From contig NZ_RJVA01000010.1 of the NCBI RefSeq assembly GCF_003751385.1, positions 434,001 through 498,000 of the forward strand: a DNA stretch of 64,000 nucleotides, written 5' to 3'. How positions within the stretch are numbered: the first letter of the stretch is position 1; every line of letters starts with the position of its first letter. This DNA comes from Desulfosoma caldarium (GTDB lineage Bacteria; Desulfobacterota; Syntrophobacteria; Syntrophobacterales; DSM-9756). Below, one piece after another: positions 1 through 8,504 of this stretch. The notes beneath the pieces were generated by a model. That model ran no database searches. It was not told where the DNA came from and saw only the letters and a list, made by a program, of their open reading frames with translations. Made by a program: the position numbers and the translations under genes.

Positions 1-1
1 T

Positions 2-1093
2 CAGACGTTTTCCGAAGCGGTTCTTTCCATCGATGTCGGTGACGTGGACGGTGACGGCCGTGAGGAACTTGTCGCCCTCACGGCCTCTCGGGTCACAGTG
101 TACCGGCGAGTCGCTCAAGGGCTGCAAAACGTCGCCGAATACCGCGCAGGCAAGCTCGATTCGTTCAAATGGCTCGCCCTGGCCGATGTGGACGGCGACG
201 GCCGCTTGGATATTTTGGTCACCAACATTTATCAAAGGAACAGGGGGCACCATCCCGGCTTTGAAAGCATCAACGTTTCCGACACGGAATGGGAACCCGC
301 ATCCCTGGTGCTCAAATTCGATGCCAAAACCAAAAACCTCACCGTGGCTGCGCAAAGGCTTCCCTACTTTATCAATGCCGTTTCTTTTCCCAGCCGAGGC
401 CGTGTGGCTCTGGCTCAAGCGCGAGGCCGCTACGGGGATCTGTTTGAACCCGAAATCTTCGAGTGGCGCCTTCACGACGGCAAATTCACCACGACGGCTC
501 CCGTCCCCTTGCCTCCCCGATGCAACCTCATAAACTTTGCGGTCGGTGACTTCACAGGGGACGGCGCCGTGGAATACGCCGTGATCACCGCCGACCATCG
601 ACTGCTTCTGGTGGACGCTGCCGGAAATCGCCTGTGGCGCAGTCGGCAGCAGCAGTTTGGAGCCACGACCAATTACCTGCTGGGAAAAGTGGAGGACCTT
701 CGATACAATGACGTTGAGTACTATTATATTCCTTCGCCCGTGCTGGTCATGGACCTCAATAAGGACGGCATTCAGGAAATCGTCGTCAATCGAAGCCCGG
801 ATACCACGAGCCGCTTTCTGCCGCAGGGCCTTAAGTACTATGAAGCTGGAGAAGTGGTGAGTTTCTCCTGGGATCAACTGGGGCTTGTGGAAAACTGGAA
901 AACCCGCCAAGTCGACGGTATGGTGACGTCCATTCGATTGGGCGACTTGAACGGTGACGGCACACCGGAACTCATTGCCAGCCTGGTTGCGGGAAAGGAT
1001 TTGCTGAAACTTTGGAAAACCCGAAGCACGATTTTTTCCTACGATCTTCGTGTGGGCCGAAAAGGCAAGGCGGAGACGGCTCGCAAGCCCTAA
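2..1093 (+). CDS. FG-GAP/VCBS repeat protein, C-terminal part
   Basis: The reading frame is open from the left edge of the window, so this is the C-terminal 363 residues of a longer protein. It has repeated Asp-rich calcium-type loops of the form DxDxDGxxE/D: DVDGDGREE near residue 15, DVDGDGRLD near 60, DLNKDGIQE near 250 and DLNGDGTPE near 316. Such loops are typical of FG-GAP/VCBS beta-propeller blades, which in other proteins mediate surface or periplasmic binding. The true start and any signal peptide lie outside the window, and the ligand cannot be told. A strong hairpin with a T-run follows at 1149-1185. The family call is solid, the function is unknown. Confidence 0.75.
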   Translation, partial: QTFSEAVLSIDVGDVDGDGREELVALTASRVTVYRRVAQGLQNVAEYRAGKLDSFKWLALADVDGDGRLDILVTNIYQRNRGHHPGFESINVSDTEWEPASLVLKFDAKTKNLTVAAQRLPYFINAVSFPSRGRVALAQARGRYGDLFEPEIFEWRLHDGKFTTTAPVPLPPRCNLINFAVGDFTGDGAVEYAVITADHRLLLVDAAGNRLWRSRQQQFGATTNYLLGKVEDLRYNDVEYYYIPSPVLVMDLNKDGIQEIVVNRSPDTTSRFLPQGLKYYEAGEVVSFSWDQLGLVENWKTRQVDGMVTSIRLGDLNGDGTPELIASLVAGKDLLKLWKTRSTIFSYDLRVGRKGKAETARKP

Positions 1094-1148
1094 GATAACC
1101 CACTGTGATGACGCTGAAAAACCAGAAAAAACGCAGAAGAATCCAGGC

Positions 1149-1185
1149 GCCGGGGTGTTCTCAGAACCCACCCCGGCAGGTTTTT
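1149..1185 (+). terminator. Intrinsic terminator after the FG-GAP gene
   Basis: A perfect 9-bp stem (GCCGGGGTG at 1149-1157 pairing with CACCCCGGC at 1169-1177) is followed by AGG and five Ts at 1181-1185. It lies 56 nt after the FG-GAP stop codon and before the acyltransferase gene, so it separates the two transcripts. Confidence 0.8.
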
Positions 1186-1290
1186 CACACCGCCGGGACT
1201 CCACATCTCATGACAATGCCCATCTTGAACGATTCTTTTTGTGCATGCCGACGTTAAGAACTGGGCTCCCAAGGCGAGGAGAGCGTAGCT

Positions 1291-2097
1291 TTGCTGTTTT
1301 TGGGAATGTTATGGTATGCGCTCGATACCGAGCATCGCAAGACGGCCGAGGCGAATATTCGGCTCGCTCTGCGGGTGAGTCAGGAGGAGGCCCGACGCTT
1401 GACCAGGCAGAATTTTCAGCACCTGGTGCGGGTCTTTAGTGAATTCCCGCGCATGACGCGGATGAGCCGCGAAAATTTCCGGCAATTCGTGGATCCCCGC
1501 GGCGAAGAACACCTGATGCGATCACTAAAACGGGGCCGCGGCGTGCTGATTCTCACAGCCCACCTGGGCAATTGGGAGTGGATGGCCTACTGCGCCCCCT
1601 TCTTCCTTCCGGCACGGTTGCACATTGTCGCCCGGCCTTTACGCCCACGAATCCTCAACCAGTGGGTTACCACAGTTCGTCAACGGTCCGGAAACCGGGT
1701 CATTCCCAAGCAGCGCGCCCTCCTTCATGCCCTGAAGGCTCTTAAAAGAAACGAAATGGTGGGATTCCTGCTCGACCAAAATGCAGGAAAAAAGACGGGA
1801 ATTTGGGCTCCTTTTTTTGGCATGGAGGTGCTCACCCACAAGACCCTGGCCCACATCGCCCTTCGCACCGGAGCGCCCGTTCATCCGGTTTTTAATCACC
1901 GGCTTGCCGACGGCCGCTACCAGATCGATATCGGCCCCGAAATTCCCACACCGCAGCACGGAACCCTGAATGACAAGGCGGCGGCTTTCACCGCCGCCTT
2001 TAACCGCATCCTTGAAGATCAGATTCGACAATATCCCGACCAGTGGTACTGGGTCCACCGGCGCTTTCGGCGCTTTCGGGCCCAACGGTCTTTCTAA
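1291..2097 (+). CDS. LpxL/HtrB-type lysophospholipid (lipid A) acyltransferase
   Basis: The 268-residue product matches the LpxL/LpxM acyltransferase family, which adds secondary acyl chains to lipid A at the inner membrane. The HX4D/E-type active site is visible as TAHLGNWEW near residue 87 (His then Glu), followed by an RPLR segment near 113 and FLLDQNAGKKTG near 158, as in family members. The frame has no ATG near its beginning. I chose TTG at 1291 because GAGGAG lies about 9 nt upstream at 1276-1281; an in-frame TAA at 1255 limits any extension. The product lacks the roughly 30-residue N-terminal membrane anchor usual for LpxL, so the gene may be shortened or have an upstream frameshift. 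Confidence 0.8.
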   Translation: MLFLGMLWYALDTEHRKTAEANIRLALRVSQEEARRLTRQNFQHLVRVFSEFPRMTRMSRENFRQFVDPRGEEHLMRSLKRGRGVLILTAHLGNWEWMAYCAPFFLPARLHIVARPLRPRILNQWVTTVRQRSGNRVIPKQRALLHALKALKRNEMVGFLLDQNAGKKTGIWAPFFGMEVLTHKTLAHIALRTGAPVHPVFNHRLADGRYQIDIGPEIPTPQHGTLNDKAAAFTAAFNRILEDQIRQYPDQWYWVHRRFRRFRAQRSF

Positions 2098-2126
2098 GAT
2101 CGTGTTGGAGGACTTCCTACAGCCTC

Positions 2127-2537
2127 CTAGAGTTCGTAGTCGCCTTCGATGTCCAAGATGTATTCGCGCTCCTCCTTTCCTGGTTTTACGGTAAAGGTTC
2201 CACTGCCCTTGATGGTGGCCAGCTTGCCGATACCCCGATAGATGGTCCAGGTTCCCTTGGTCAGCTTGCTCTCCGCATCTCGCTCCCCTTCATACTTGCT
2301 GTAGATGGACCCTTCCTCGAAATGGGTCACGGCATAGCCCATCATCTTACCGGCTCCCCGCACACGGTCATGAAAGGTGACGCTTCGCCTGGAGACGAAC
2401 TTTCCGGCCACGCCCACCTGGTATTCTATGGGCTCCCCTTCCATCTCCACCAACATCAGGGTGTGATCAAATTCATCGTGAACGTAAAGCATTTCTCGGC
2501 GGGTAACCATCAGTCGATACGTCGCTTTGCGCTTCAT
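2127..2537 (-). CDS. Small beta-rich hypothetical protein
   Basis: A 136-residue protein without signal peptide or membrane segment. The ATG at 2537 is preceded by AGGAGG with 7-nt spacing, so I prefer it over a start 14 codons upstream. The C-terminal half has alternating beta-strand patterns with GTWTIYRGIGKLATIKGSGTF-like spacing near residues 95-118. That recalls the DUF3224/allene-oxide-cyclase-like barrel families, which have small hydrophobic pockets. The similarity is by eye only. The gene is convergent with the acyltransferase and divergent from bioY. No function is assigned. Confidence 0.65.
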   Translation of the reverse strand: MKRKATYRLMVTRREMLYVHDEFDHTLMLVEMEGEPIEYQVGVAGKFVSRRSVTFHDRVRGAGKMMGYAVTHFEEGSIYSKYEGERDAESKLTKGTWTIYRGIGKLATIKGSGTFTVKPGKEEREYILDIEGDYEL

Positions 2538-2696
2538 GAAAACCTCCTTTGGCAAGGGTTTCGACAGCTCGGGCCTCACAGCCTCACGACTCCCGTGGAT
2601 GATTTACCTCCCTGTGTAGCACAGGCCGAGCCCTCTGGCTAGAGAGAAGACCCCTGCGCTGTCCGCACGGCCAGCACCTGAGCCGCGGCATTTTCC

Positions 2697-2747
2697 TTGA
2701 CAGTCGTCTTTTTTTCGGTTAACTGGGCCACTCAACTTATGGTTAAC
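2697..2747 (+). promoter_or_regulatory. bioY promoter with probable BirA operator
   Basis: TTGACA at 2697-2702 is a perfect -35 hexamer. Starting 15 nt after it, GTTAAC at 2718-2723 and GTTAAC at 2742-2747 form an inverted repeat with 18 nt between the arms. This is the spacing seen between the GTAAAC and GTTTAC cores of the E. coli BirA operator. The left arm would cover the -10 region (about 2719-2725), so bound BirA would block RNA polymerase. The site lies 22 nt before the bioY start, which fits biotin-dependent repression of the transporter. The match is by pattern, not by a scored matrix. Confidence 0.6.
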
Positions 2748-2768
2748 ATTAAAAGGAGGAGCCTGGAA

Positions 2769-3314
2769 ATGCCGCTGGAATCCATTCGACGCATGGTCCT
2801 CGTGTGCCTCATGACCGCCCTCATTGCCTTGGGTGCGCAAATGGCCGTTCCCATCGGCCCCGTCCCTGTGGTTTTGACAAACCTGTTTGTTCTTCTTGCC
2901 GGCCTTCTTTTGGGACCCAGGCAAGGGACCGCGGCCGTCGCCCTGTATCTTTTTCTTGGTGCCCTAGGCTTGCCGGTGTTTGCCCATTTCAAGGGTGGGT
3001 TGGCCCACCTGGCAGGACCAACGGGAGGTTACTTGCTGGGGTTTTTAGCGGCCGCCGCGATCGTCGGTCTTTTGACACATAAGCGATCAAGTCGCCTGAC
3101 GGATATTATGGCGGTGGTTGTGGGGTCGTTGGTGGTGTATGTTTTGGGCGTGCCTTGGCTGAAGGTGGTGACGGGCCTGAGCTGGTCCAAGGCGGTGAGC
3201 GTGGGGCTGTTGCCCTTTCTTGTGGGGGACGCCGTCAAGGCGGGGGTAGCCGTGGTGCTGGCCTGGTCTCTTCGCCCGGCTCTGATCCGCCACATGCGGG
3301 CCGCCTCCGCTTGA
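2769..3314 (+). CDS. bioY: Biotin ECF transporter substrate-binding subunit BioY
   Basis: The 181-residue, highly hydrophobic product is the S component that binds biotin in the membrane. BioY hallmarks are present: PVVLTNLFVLLAGLLLG, then LYLFLGALGLPVF, then GPTGGYLLGF (about residues 34-105), with five to six membrane helices. The ATG at 2769 has AAAAGGAGGA at 2751-2760 with 8-nt spacing, so I take it over a start 24 codons upstream. The genes for the ATPase and the transmembrane coupling subunit follow directly, giving a complete BioMNY transporter. A BirA-like operator lies just upstream. Confidence 0.93.
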   Translation: MPLESIRRMVLVCLMTALIALGAQMAVPIGPVPVVLTNLFVLLAGLLLGPRQGTAAVALYLFLGALGLPVFAHFKGGLAHLAGPTGGYLLGFLAAAAIVGLLTHKRSSRLTDIMAVVVGSLVVYVLGVPWLKVVTGLSWSKAVSVGLLPFLVGDAVKAGVAVVLAWSLRPALIRHMRAASA

Positions 3315-3332
3315 AATTTTTAAACGGAATTC

Positions 3333-4079
3333 ATGATCGAAGCCAAAGACCTACATTTCACCTACCCGGACGGAACCCGTGCCCTGTGCGGTGTCAACTT
3401 TCGGCTGGATACACCGGTTTTTGTGCTGCTGTGCGGAGCCAACGGTCAGGGAAAGACGACGCTGCTTTACATCCTCTCGGGGCTTTACGAGCCTACGGCG
3501 GGATCCGTGCGTGTGCTGGGCCTCGATGCCGCTAGGGAGGCTCGAGCCGTGCGCCGTCGCGTTGGGCTGGTCTTTCAAGACCCGGATCATCAGATCCTCG
3601 GTGAGACCGTGGCGGAGGATGTGGCCTTCGGTCTGGAAAACCTAGGCCTTTCCAGGCAAGAAATTCGCCAACGCCTGAATGTGGTTCTGGCCCAGTTCGG
3701 TCTCGAGGCTCTCCGAGACAAACCCTGTTATGCCTTGTCCGGCGGAGAAAAGCGACGGGTGGCTCTGGCCGGCGTTCTGGCCATGAACCCTGAAGTTGTT
3801 TTGTTTGATGAACCCTTCACCCATTTGGATTGGGCAGGAAGCCAGGCGGCACTAAAAGCGATGCTGTCGCTACGCGCTGAAGGGCGCACGGTGGTGGTTT
3901 CCACGCACGATGTGGAAAAGGTGATGGCTCACGTGGAGGACGTGCTTGTCCTTGAAAAAGGAGTTGTTGCGGATCATGGCCCACCGCCGAATGTGGCCCC
4001 TCGTCTGGCCCAATATGGCGTGCGCCCGCCGTGTTCCGTCTTTTTCGGAAAAGGCCTGCAGCCGTGGCTCGCCGATTAG
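3333..4079 (+). CDS. bioM: Biotin ECF transporter ATPase BioM (EcfA/CbiO type)
   Basis: A 248-residue ABC ATPase that powers biotin uptake with BioN and BioY. Walker A is GANGQGKTT near residues 34-42, the Q-loop is FQDPDHQILGETV near 79 (the extended Q-loop typical of ECF ATPases), the signature is LSGGEKRRVALAG near 135, Walker B is VVLFDEPFTHLD near 155, and the switch histidine is in VVSTHDV. It starts 18 nt after bioY and overlaps bioN by up to 49 nt, which points to translational coupling. The assignment to biotin rests on the bioY neighbour. Confidence 0.92.
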   Translation: MIEAKDLHFTYPDGTRALCGVNFRLDTPVFVLLCGANGQGKTTLLYILSGLYEPTAGSVRVLGLDAAREARAVRRRVGLVFQDPDHQILGETVAEDVAFGLENLGLSRQEIRQRLNVVLAQFGLEALRDKPCYALSGGEKRRVALAGVLAMNPEVVLFDEPFTHLDWAGSQAALKAMLSLRAEGRTVVVSTHDVEKVMAHVEDVLVLEKGVVADHGPPPNVAPRLAQYGVRPPCSVFFGKGLQPWLAD

Positions 4080-4867
4080 CCCTTCACTACGTACCCCGAT
4101 CTTCTTTCGTTCACGCTCTGGATGCGCGCACAAAGTTGTTTGCTGTGTTGCTGTTGTCCAGTGCACTCCTTAGGCCCAACCGCCTCGCCTTGGCCGTGGT
4201 CACCCTGGGACTCGTGGTGGCGACGGCGGCGGCTCGTCTTCCTTGGGCTCTGCTGTGGCGAACCTATCGAGGATGGCTGCCCTTTTTCTTGCTCGTCTTT
4301 CTCGTTCAGGCTTTTTCCCTGAATCATGTTCCTTCAAAAAGTGCAATGTACGAGATTTTCAAGAGTTTTAACCCTTTGGGGGCATGGCGCGCTGTGTCCA
4401 GCTTGTTCCCTCACCGTGAGGTGTTCCGAGCCCTGGACACCGTCTGGCGCTTGGGGCTTATGGTGTCGTGGGCCGTAGTGTTCACGGCGGTGACGCCGCC
4501 TCGAGACCTGCAGCACGCCGTACTGTGGCTGCTGAGGCCTTTACCTTTTTTTTCTTCACGGCGCATCGCCGTCATGGTCGCCCTATCCCTTCGCTTTTTT
4601 GCGCAACTGCTGGACGATGCGGAACACATTCGACTAGCGGAACGGGCCCGATCGGGAGACAGGCCCTTTCGCCCTTTTCGCCGGCTTCGAACGACCCTCT
4701 CCGCCCTTTTTCGAAAGGCGCTGGCGCACAGCGAAACCACGGCCCTGGCCATGGCGGCCCGGGGCTACCGTGAAGACGTCGCCGTGGACATTCCCCCGTG
4801 GCCTACACGCCACGGTGCCGCTTTGGGCCTTTGGGCCATCGGGCTTGCCGCTCTGCAGCTTTTTTGA
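4031..4867 (+). CDS. bioN: Biotin ECF transporter transmembrane subunit BioN (EcfT)
   Basis: A 278-residue membrane protein of the EcfT/CbiQ family, which couples ATP hydrolysis in BioM to the S component. It has the usual N-terminal SSFVHALDARTKL segment, several hydrophobic helices, and the two cytoplasmic coupling signatures of the family, seen as LAERARSGDR near residue 200 and LAMAARGYR near 240. The start is uncertain: GTG at 4031 overlaps bioM by 49 nt, while GTG at 4064 would leave a 16-nt overlap and still keep the conserved N-terminus. The gene ends in a T-rich stretch. Confidence 0.88.
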   Translation: MFRLFRKRPAAVARRLALHYVPRSSFVHALDARTKLFAVLLLSSALLRPNRLALAVVTLGLVVATAAARLPWALLWRTYRGWLPFFLLVFLVQAFSLNHVPSKSAMYEIFKSFNPLGAWRAVSSLFPHREVFRALDTVWRLGLMVSWAVVFTAVTPPRDLQHAVLWLLRPLPFFSSRRIAVMVALSLRFFAQLLDDAEHIRLAERARSGDRPFRPFRRLRTTLSALFRKALAHSETTALAMAARGYREDVAVDIPPWPTRHGAALGLWAIGLAALQLF

Positions 4868-4979
4868 CACAACCTATCCCTGCGATTTTCGCAGTAAGGC
4901 CATGCCGCCAGAACCTTTGCCGCAACCGTGAACACGGCCCTTGCTCCCGGCCTAGAATTTCCTTTCGAGAAGGCTCAAC

Positions 4980-5216
4980 TTGAATTACGGCCCGGCATTG
5001 GATCTGGTGAAGGCGTTTGCGAGGGACGTTAGGGCGGGGCCATTGTGGGCCTTTCAGAACGAGGCGGAACACCGCCGAAGGCGCTGTGATCTTTGGCGGG
5101 CCTTGAGCGCCCTTTTGGTCTGGCACAGACCCAACCTGGAGGCCGAACTCGGCCTCAATTTTCCCTATGAAGTGCTTCGAGAAACGGCCGGCCTCATGCC
5201 TGATGCCGCCACATAA
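4980..5216 (+). CDS. Small hypothetical protein
   Basis: A 78-residue ORF starting with TTG, 112 nt after bioN, with GAGAAGG about 6 nt upstream as a modest ribosome site. The translation is helical and charged, with an Arg/Trp-rich centre (EHRRRRCDLWRALSALLVW), and its composition looks like real protein rather than a shadow. I do not recognise a family. A longer frame on the opposite strand (4803-5240) reads as low-complexity basic sequence and is less convincing. Confidence 0.4.
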   Translation: MNYGPALDLVKAFARDVRAGPLWAFQNEAEHRRRRCDLWRALSALLVWHRPNLEAELGLNFPYEVLRETAGLMPDAAT

Positions 5217-5711
5217 GGCCACACGCAATGCACTGGGCATCAGGCGAACTGTCCTTGACCCTTCTGCCTTTCCCAGGCCAATGGCGCCACCTCAATGCCT
5301 CGAAGCCTGCGGCCAAAAAAGACGCTGAAGTCCTGGATTTTCTTGGGCATGAAAAGACGAAGGTCGCTGAAAAATTCTGGAAAAAAACCGAAGAACCGGG
5401 CACGTTTGCCACTTTCTACCGGTGCTCTAACGTCCTCAAGGCTCCCGTGAAAAGGGCGTGCATTGCCTCCTTTTCCCTTCCCCGCCTCCTGCCTCACACC
5501 CTCGACTCGTGGACCTGAGTCATCGGTTGGTTTTTATTGTCGAACCGCCCATGGGGATCGGGCGGTGCCACGGCTGGTGGTGGCGATGCTACGCTCTGGA
5601 AGCCTCCTGCCTTTTCGGAATAACGGGGGACAAAGACCGTCAATTCGTGGCCACGCAGGACCACGCCCGACCCCTTTTATGGGGCTCATGGGAAATTTTT
5701 GGAAGACCTAA
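5217..5711 (+). other. Gene-free stretch, perhaps decayed coding sequence
   Basis: About 500 nt with no convincing intact gene. The last part, from about 5640, is in the same frame as the glycosyltransferase remnant that follows and reads GLMGNFWKT before a TAA at 5709, so this is probably the eroded N-terminal half of that pseudogene. The rest (5217-5600) shows only short frames with no recognisable motifs. Confidence 0.5.
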
Positions 5712-6380
5712 AAGACTCCTCCTGCGGGGGAAGAGGTCAAAACGGTCGATCACGTTTTTAATGGCACATTTGACGATATGCCACGAAAGCGGCATTTTTT
5801 TATGTTGGACTTGCTGACACGCAAGGAATTTTCCAAGAAAACGGCGCTTTTTCTCGATTGAGGACACCCCGAAAACGTCGAAACTTTTGACCGGGCCATC
5901 ACAGAGCGCGGCTTGGTGGCTCGCGTCTCGGTGCGACCCAATGTGCCCCGCCGCGACGTGCCCGCCCTCTTGTGTCGATGCCGGCTCGGCGTTCACCTTT
6001 CCCTTTATGAAAATGCCTGTCGCGCCGTCATAGAATACTTCCGGTCCAACATTCCCTGTGGGGTCAGTGCCTCTATGGCGGGTATAAACCTGGACATGTT
6101 CACCAACGAGACCGGAGCTGCCGTCCCCGACAGTCGGATCGTGGACACCCTCTCTAGGGTTTTACAGAACGCGTAACAATATGCTTCCCGACGCTGGTTT
6201 CTGAGAAAGCGGAAGCCTGGTCTCCACGCGCCGCCTCAATAACGCTTTGAAAACATTTTTTTGGATCGAGGCATGGCCCGGACCGAAGACATCGTGACCC
6301 TAACAGGCAGTGGGGCCAGTCGGTACATCTCGAGAAGCAACGAACAGCGCTTTCACCGAGAACACCTCTGGATCGCCTAA
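5712..6380 (+). pseudogene. Decayed family-1-like glycosyltransferase
   Basis: One frame keeps a recognisable glycosyltransferase sequence across several nonsense codons. Fragments are DHVFNGTFDDMPRKRHFFML (5742 on), ALFLD followed by TGA at 5859, GHPENVETF, then RPNVPRRDVPALL, GVHLSLYENACRAVIEYF and SASMAGINLDMFTNETG up to TAA at 6174. After that come SRRWFLRKRKPG, TAA at 6240, and TEDIVTLTGSGASRY up to TAA at 6378. A further in-frame TAA lies at 5709. All breaks are stops in one frame, not frameshifts, so decay appears fairly recent. The original enzyme was probably a cytoplasmic sugar transferase for cell-surface glycans. Confidence 0.75.
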
Positions 6381-6459
6381 AGTCTTCAGCACGCCCTGCT
6401 CTCTGGCTTTCAGGTTCTTCCATGAACCACGTCGGCCGCGGCCCCTTGTGTGCGTGGGA

Positions 6460-7161
6460 TCAGGGGCCCGCCGCAATGGCTTCCAGGCGCTGCTGAAGCG
6501 CTGCGGATCTGGGATGACTCGCCGCCCTTCGAATGATGATGTCCGCGGGCCCAACGGCCTTGCCGTAGTAGAGTTGATTCCAGTCATTGCGAACCTTGAT
6601 CACGGCTCCTTCCAGAGACAAGCCGGCATAGAGACCCTTGGCCCTGGAAAAGGACAAAATATCTGCACTGAGGTTGTGAGGCGTGGATCCTTCCATGCTC
6701 ATGCCCACGGGCCCTACGGCAACCGCGGCATCGCCGCCTAACTTAAAAGTGGATGAATAGAAGGCTTTGACGCCGCGTTCGGTGCGGACCATCAGAATCA
6801 CTTCGGCGGCACTGGCGCCGATTTGCAACCCGACACTGCCCCCTCCTAAAGTGTAGAACACCGGCTCGCTCCACCGGCCTGATTGCGGATCACGGGCCAG
6901 AAAAACGCCCGAGCCGCCGGACCCTCCGATAATGAATCCCCCTTTGAGAAACTGAGGAATAATGAGCACGCCTCGAGCATACTTTAGGTAGTTTTTCAGC
7001 CAGGAGAAGTTTGGATCGGAAGTCATACGGTCCAGAGTCACCCGTGCCCGCTCCACGAGGGCTTCTGGAGCGCTCATGGCCAGACTTTCCGAGACCACCG
7101 AAACATTCAGCCAGACGGCCGCCATCATGGCCACAATCAGGATCGTAAGTGTTCTTTTCAT
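6460..7161 (-). CDS. SYLF-domain (Ysc84-like) periplasmic lipid-binding protein
   Basis: A 233-residue protein with an N-terminal signal peptide (MKRTLTILIVAMMAAVWLN, cleavage likely after SLAMS near residue 28). The body matches the SYLF/Ysc84 family: ARGVLIIPQFLKGGFIIGGSGG near residue 62, FYTLGGGSVGLQIGASAAE near 100 and an acidic-basic C-terminal part. SYLF domains bind phosphoinositides in eukaryotes; bacterial members are exported proteins of unclear role. The ATG at 7161 is preceded by GGGAGG with 5-nt spacing, which decides it over a start 27 codons upstream. It stands alone, opposite to its neighbours. Confidence 0.85.
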   Translation of the reverse strand: MKRTLTILIVAMMAAVWLNVSVVSESLAMSAPEALVERARVTLDRMTSDPNFSWLKNYLKYARGVLIIPQFLKGGFIIGGSGGSGVFLARDPQSGRWSEPVFYTLGGGSVGLQIGASAAEVILMVRTERGVKAFYSSTFKLGGDAAVAVGPVGMSMEGSTPHNLSADILSFSRAKGLYAGLSLEGAVIKVRNDWNQLYYGKAVGPADIIIRRAASHPRSAALQQRLEAIAAGP

Positions 7162-7472
7162 TCCAACCTCCCAAAAAGCGGGATTCCGTGTCCGTTCGTT
7201 AGCGAATCGGGGCGGTTCTTTTCCAGCACCCCCTATGTCCATTCATGGGGTGCCTTTTTATGCCATGAGCCGCCAAGGGCTCCAAGCTTTTTCACCGAAA
7301 GTTCTAATCGTTGAAGCGAACACCGTAGGTCTTTCACACCTTGTCAGAAAACACGGTTCGACAATCTGCGAGAATCTTGCATTTCCCAGGCTCTTTCGTT
7401 AGGATGATGTGCAACTGTCAAATCCATCTCATTCTGTTGTGAGCGGCAGCCAAGGATCAAAGGAGGCGCCCC
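7162..7472. other. Intergenic region between SYLF and U32 genes
   Basis: A 311-nt divergent intergenic region. It holds the terminator-like hairpin at 7226-7259 and must contain the promoters of both flanking genes. I see no clear sigma-70 or sigma-54 match. The ribosome site of the U32 gene is AAAGGAGG at about 7459-7466. Confidence 0.5.
7226..7259 (+). terminator. Terminator-like hairpin
   Basis: GCACCCC at 7226-7232 pairs with GGGGTGC at 7247-7253, then C and five Ts (7255-7259). It is oriented as a plus-strand terminator although no intact plus-strand gene lies just upstream. It could stop readthrough antisense to the SYLF gene or transcripts from the pseudogene. Confidence 0.5.
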
Positions 7473-8504
7473 ATGAACGAACTGCTCGCCCCGGGTGGCA
7501 GTCTTGAAATGGTGGAAGGTGTGTTGCGAAGCGGAGCTGATGCGGTCTATGTGGGTTCAAAAGGTTTCAGTCGGCGCAAGTGCGCTTGGGAACTGGAAGA
7601 TTCCCAAATTCGAGAAGCCATCGAGGTGGCCAAATCTTTTGGCGGTAAAATTCGAGTCGCCTTGAACGCCGAAATTCCCGAAGACAGGCGTATGCTTGCC
7701 TTGAAAAAGATCGCCAAGTATGCCGCATGGGGTGCCGAAGGTGTCATCGTCAAGACCCCGGCAGTCATGGAGATGGTGTCAGAAAATTTTCCTCAGCTGG
7801 TGATTCATGCCAGTGTGGGCTGCAACATTCAAACACGTTCTCAGATCGCTCAGTATAAAGCATACGGCGTGCACCAGATCGTGGCCAGCACGGAAATTAA
7901 CACTGTGGAAAAACTGCGCCGATTCAAGGCCGAAGCCGATGCGGAAGGTCTGGGCACGGAAGTCCTCATTCACGGCAATCGCTGTGTGGGCGGCGTGGGC
8001 AACTGCAGCTTTCATGAGCTCATTAGCGACTCCTATATTAAAAAGATCTACTACGATGAAGACGGCAATGAAATCGTGGAATACGAAGGCTGGCCCGATC
8101 GAAGCGGCAGCTGTTTTCGGCTGTGCCTTTTGACCGACGAACAGAGGGAAAAGGTGCTCAAGAAACGCGGCCGAAGTGACCAGGAAATTCAAAGCATCAA
8201 CGAGCGCATTCGCCGTCACCCCAACGTGGCTTTTGCCATCAACGGCAAGGAGCTGTGGGACTACATGGACCTAGGCCTCACCACCCTCAAGGTTCAAGGC
8301 CGAGAATACGCCGTGAGCCTGATCTGCCGCATGATCGCCCTATACCGCGCCATGATCGATGCCCATCGCACCGGAAAACCGCACAACGACCCACATCTTC
8401 TTCCATTGCAGGAAGAACTGGACGCCATCGCCCTGGACCGAGACCGAGCCCGCATGGAAAAGACACGAGAACTCCATCGAAACATCAAAGGCCTTTACGC
8501 TTGA
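7473..8504 (+). CDS. U32 family peptidase-like protein
   Basis: A 343-residue protein of the U32 family, which includes collagenase-like peptidases and the RlhA/TrhP/UbiU-V RNA- and quinone-hydroxylation proteins. It begins with the typical [20 protein letters not shown] motif, followed by GADAVYVG near residue 22, and it has the family cysteines in [16 protein letters not shown] near residue 172 and GSCFRLC near 210, which in UbiU/V-type members bind an iron-sulfur cluster. AAAGGAGG precedes the ATG. It is monocistronic here, so the substrate cannot be deduced. Confidence 0.85.
   Translation: MNELLAPGGSLEMVEGVLRSGADAVYVGSKGFSRRKCAWELEDSQIREAIEVAKSFGGKIRVALNAEIPEDRRMLALKKIAKYAAWGAEGVIVKTPAVMEMVSENFPQLVIHASVGCNIQTRSQIAQYKAYGVHQIVASTEINTVEKLRRFKAEADAEGLGTEVLIHGNRCVGGVGNCSFHELISDSYIKKIYYDEDGNEIVEYEGWPDRSGSCFRLCLLTDEQREKVLKKRGRSDQEIQSINERIRRHPNVAFAINGKELWDYMDLGLTTLKVQGREYAVSLICRMIALYRAMIDAHRTGKPHNDPHLLPLQEELDAIALDRDRARMEKTRELHRNIKGLYA

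Noticed and set aside
4803-5240. A 145-residue minus-strand protein
   Set aside because: Basic low-complexity translation, overlapping bioN and the small plus-strand ORF, with no ribosome site.
5228-5518. A 96-residue plus-strand ORF
   Set aside because: No motifs, no ribosome site and biased composition; it lies in an apparently decaying region.
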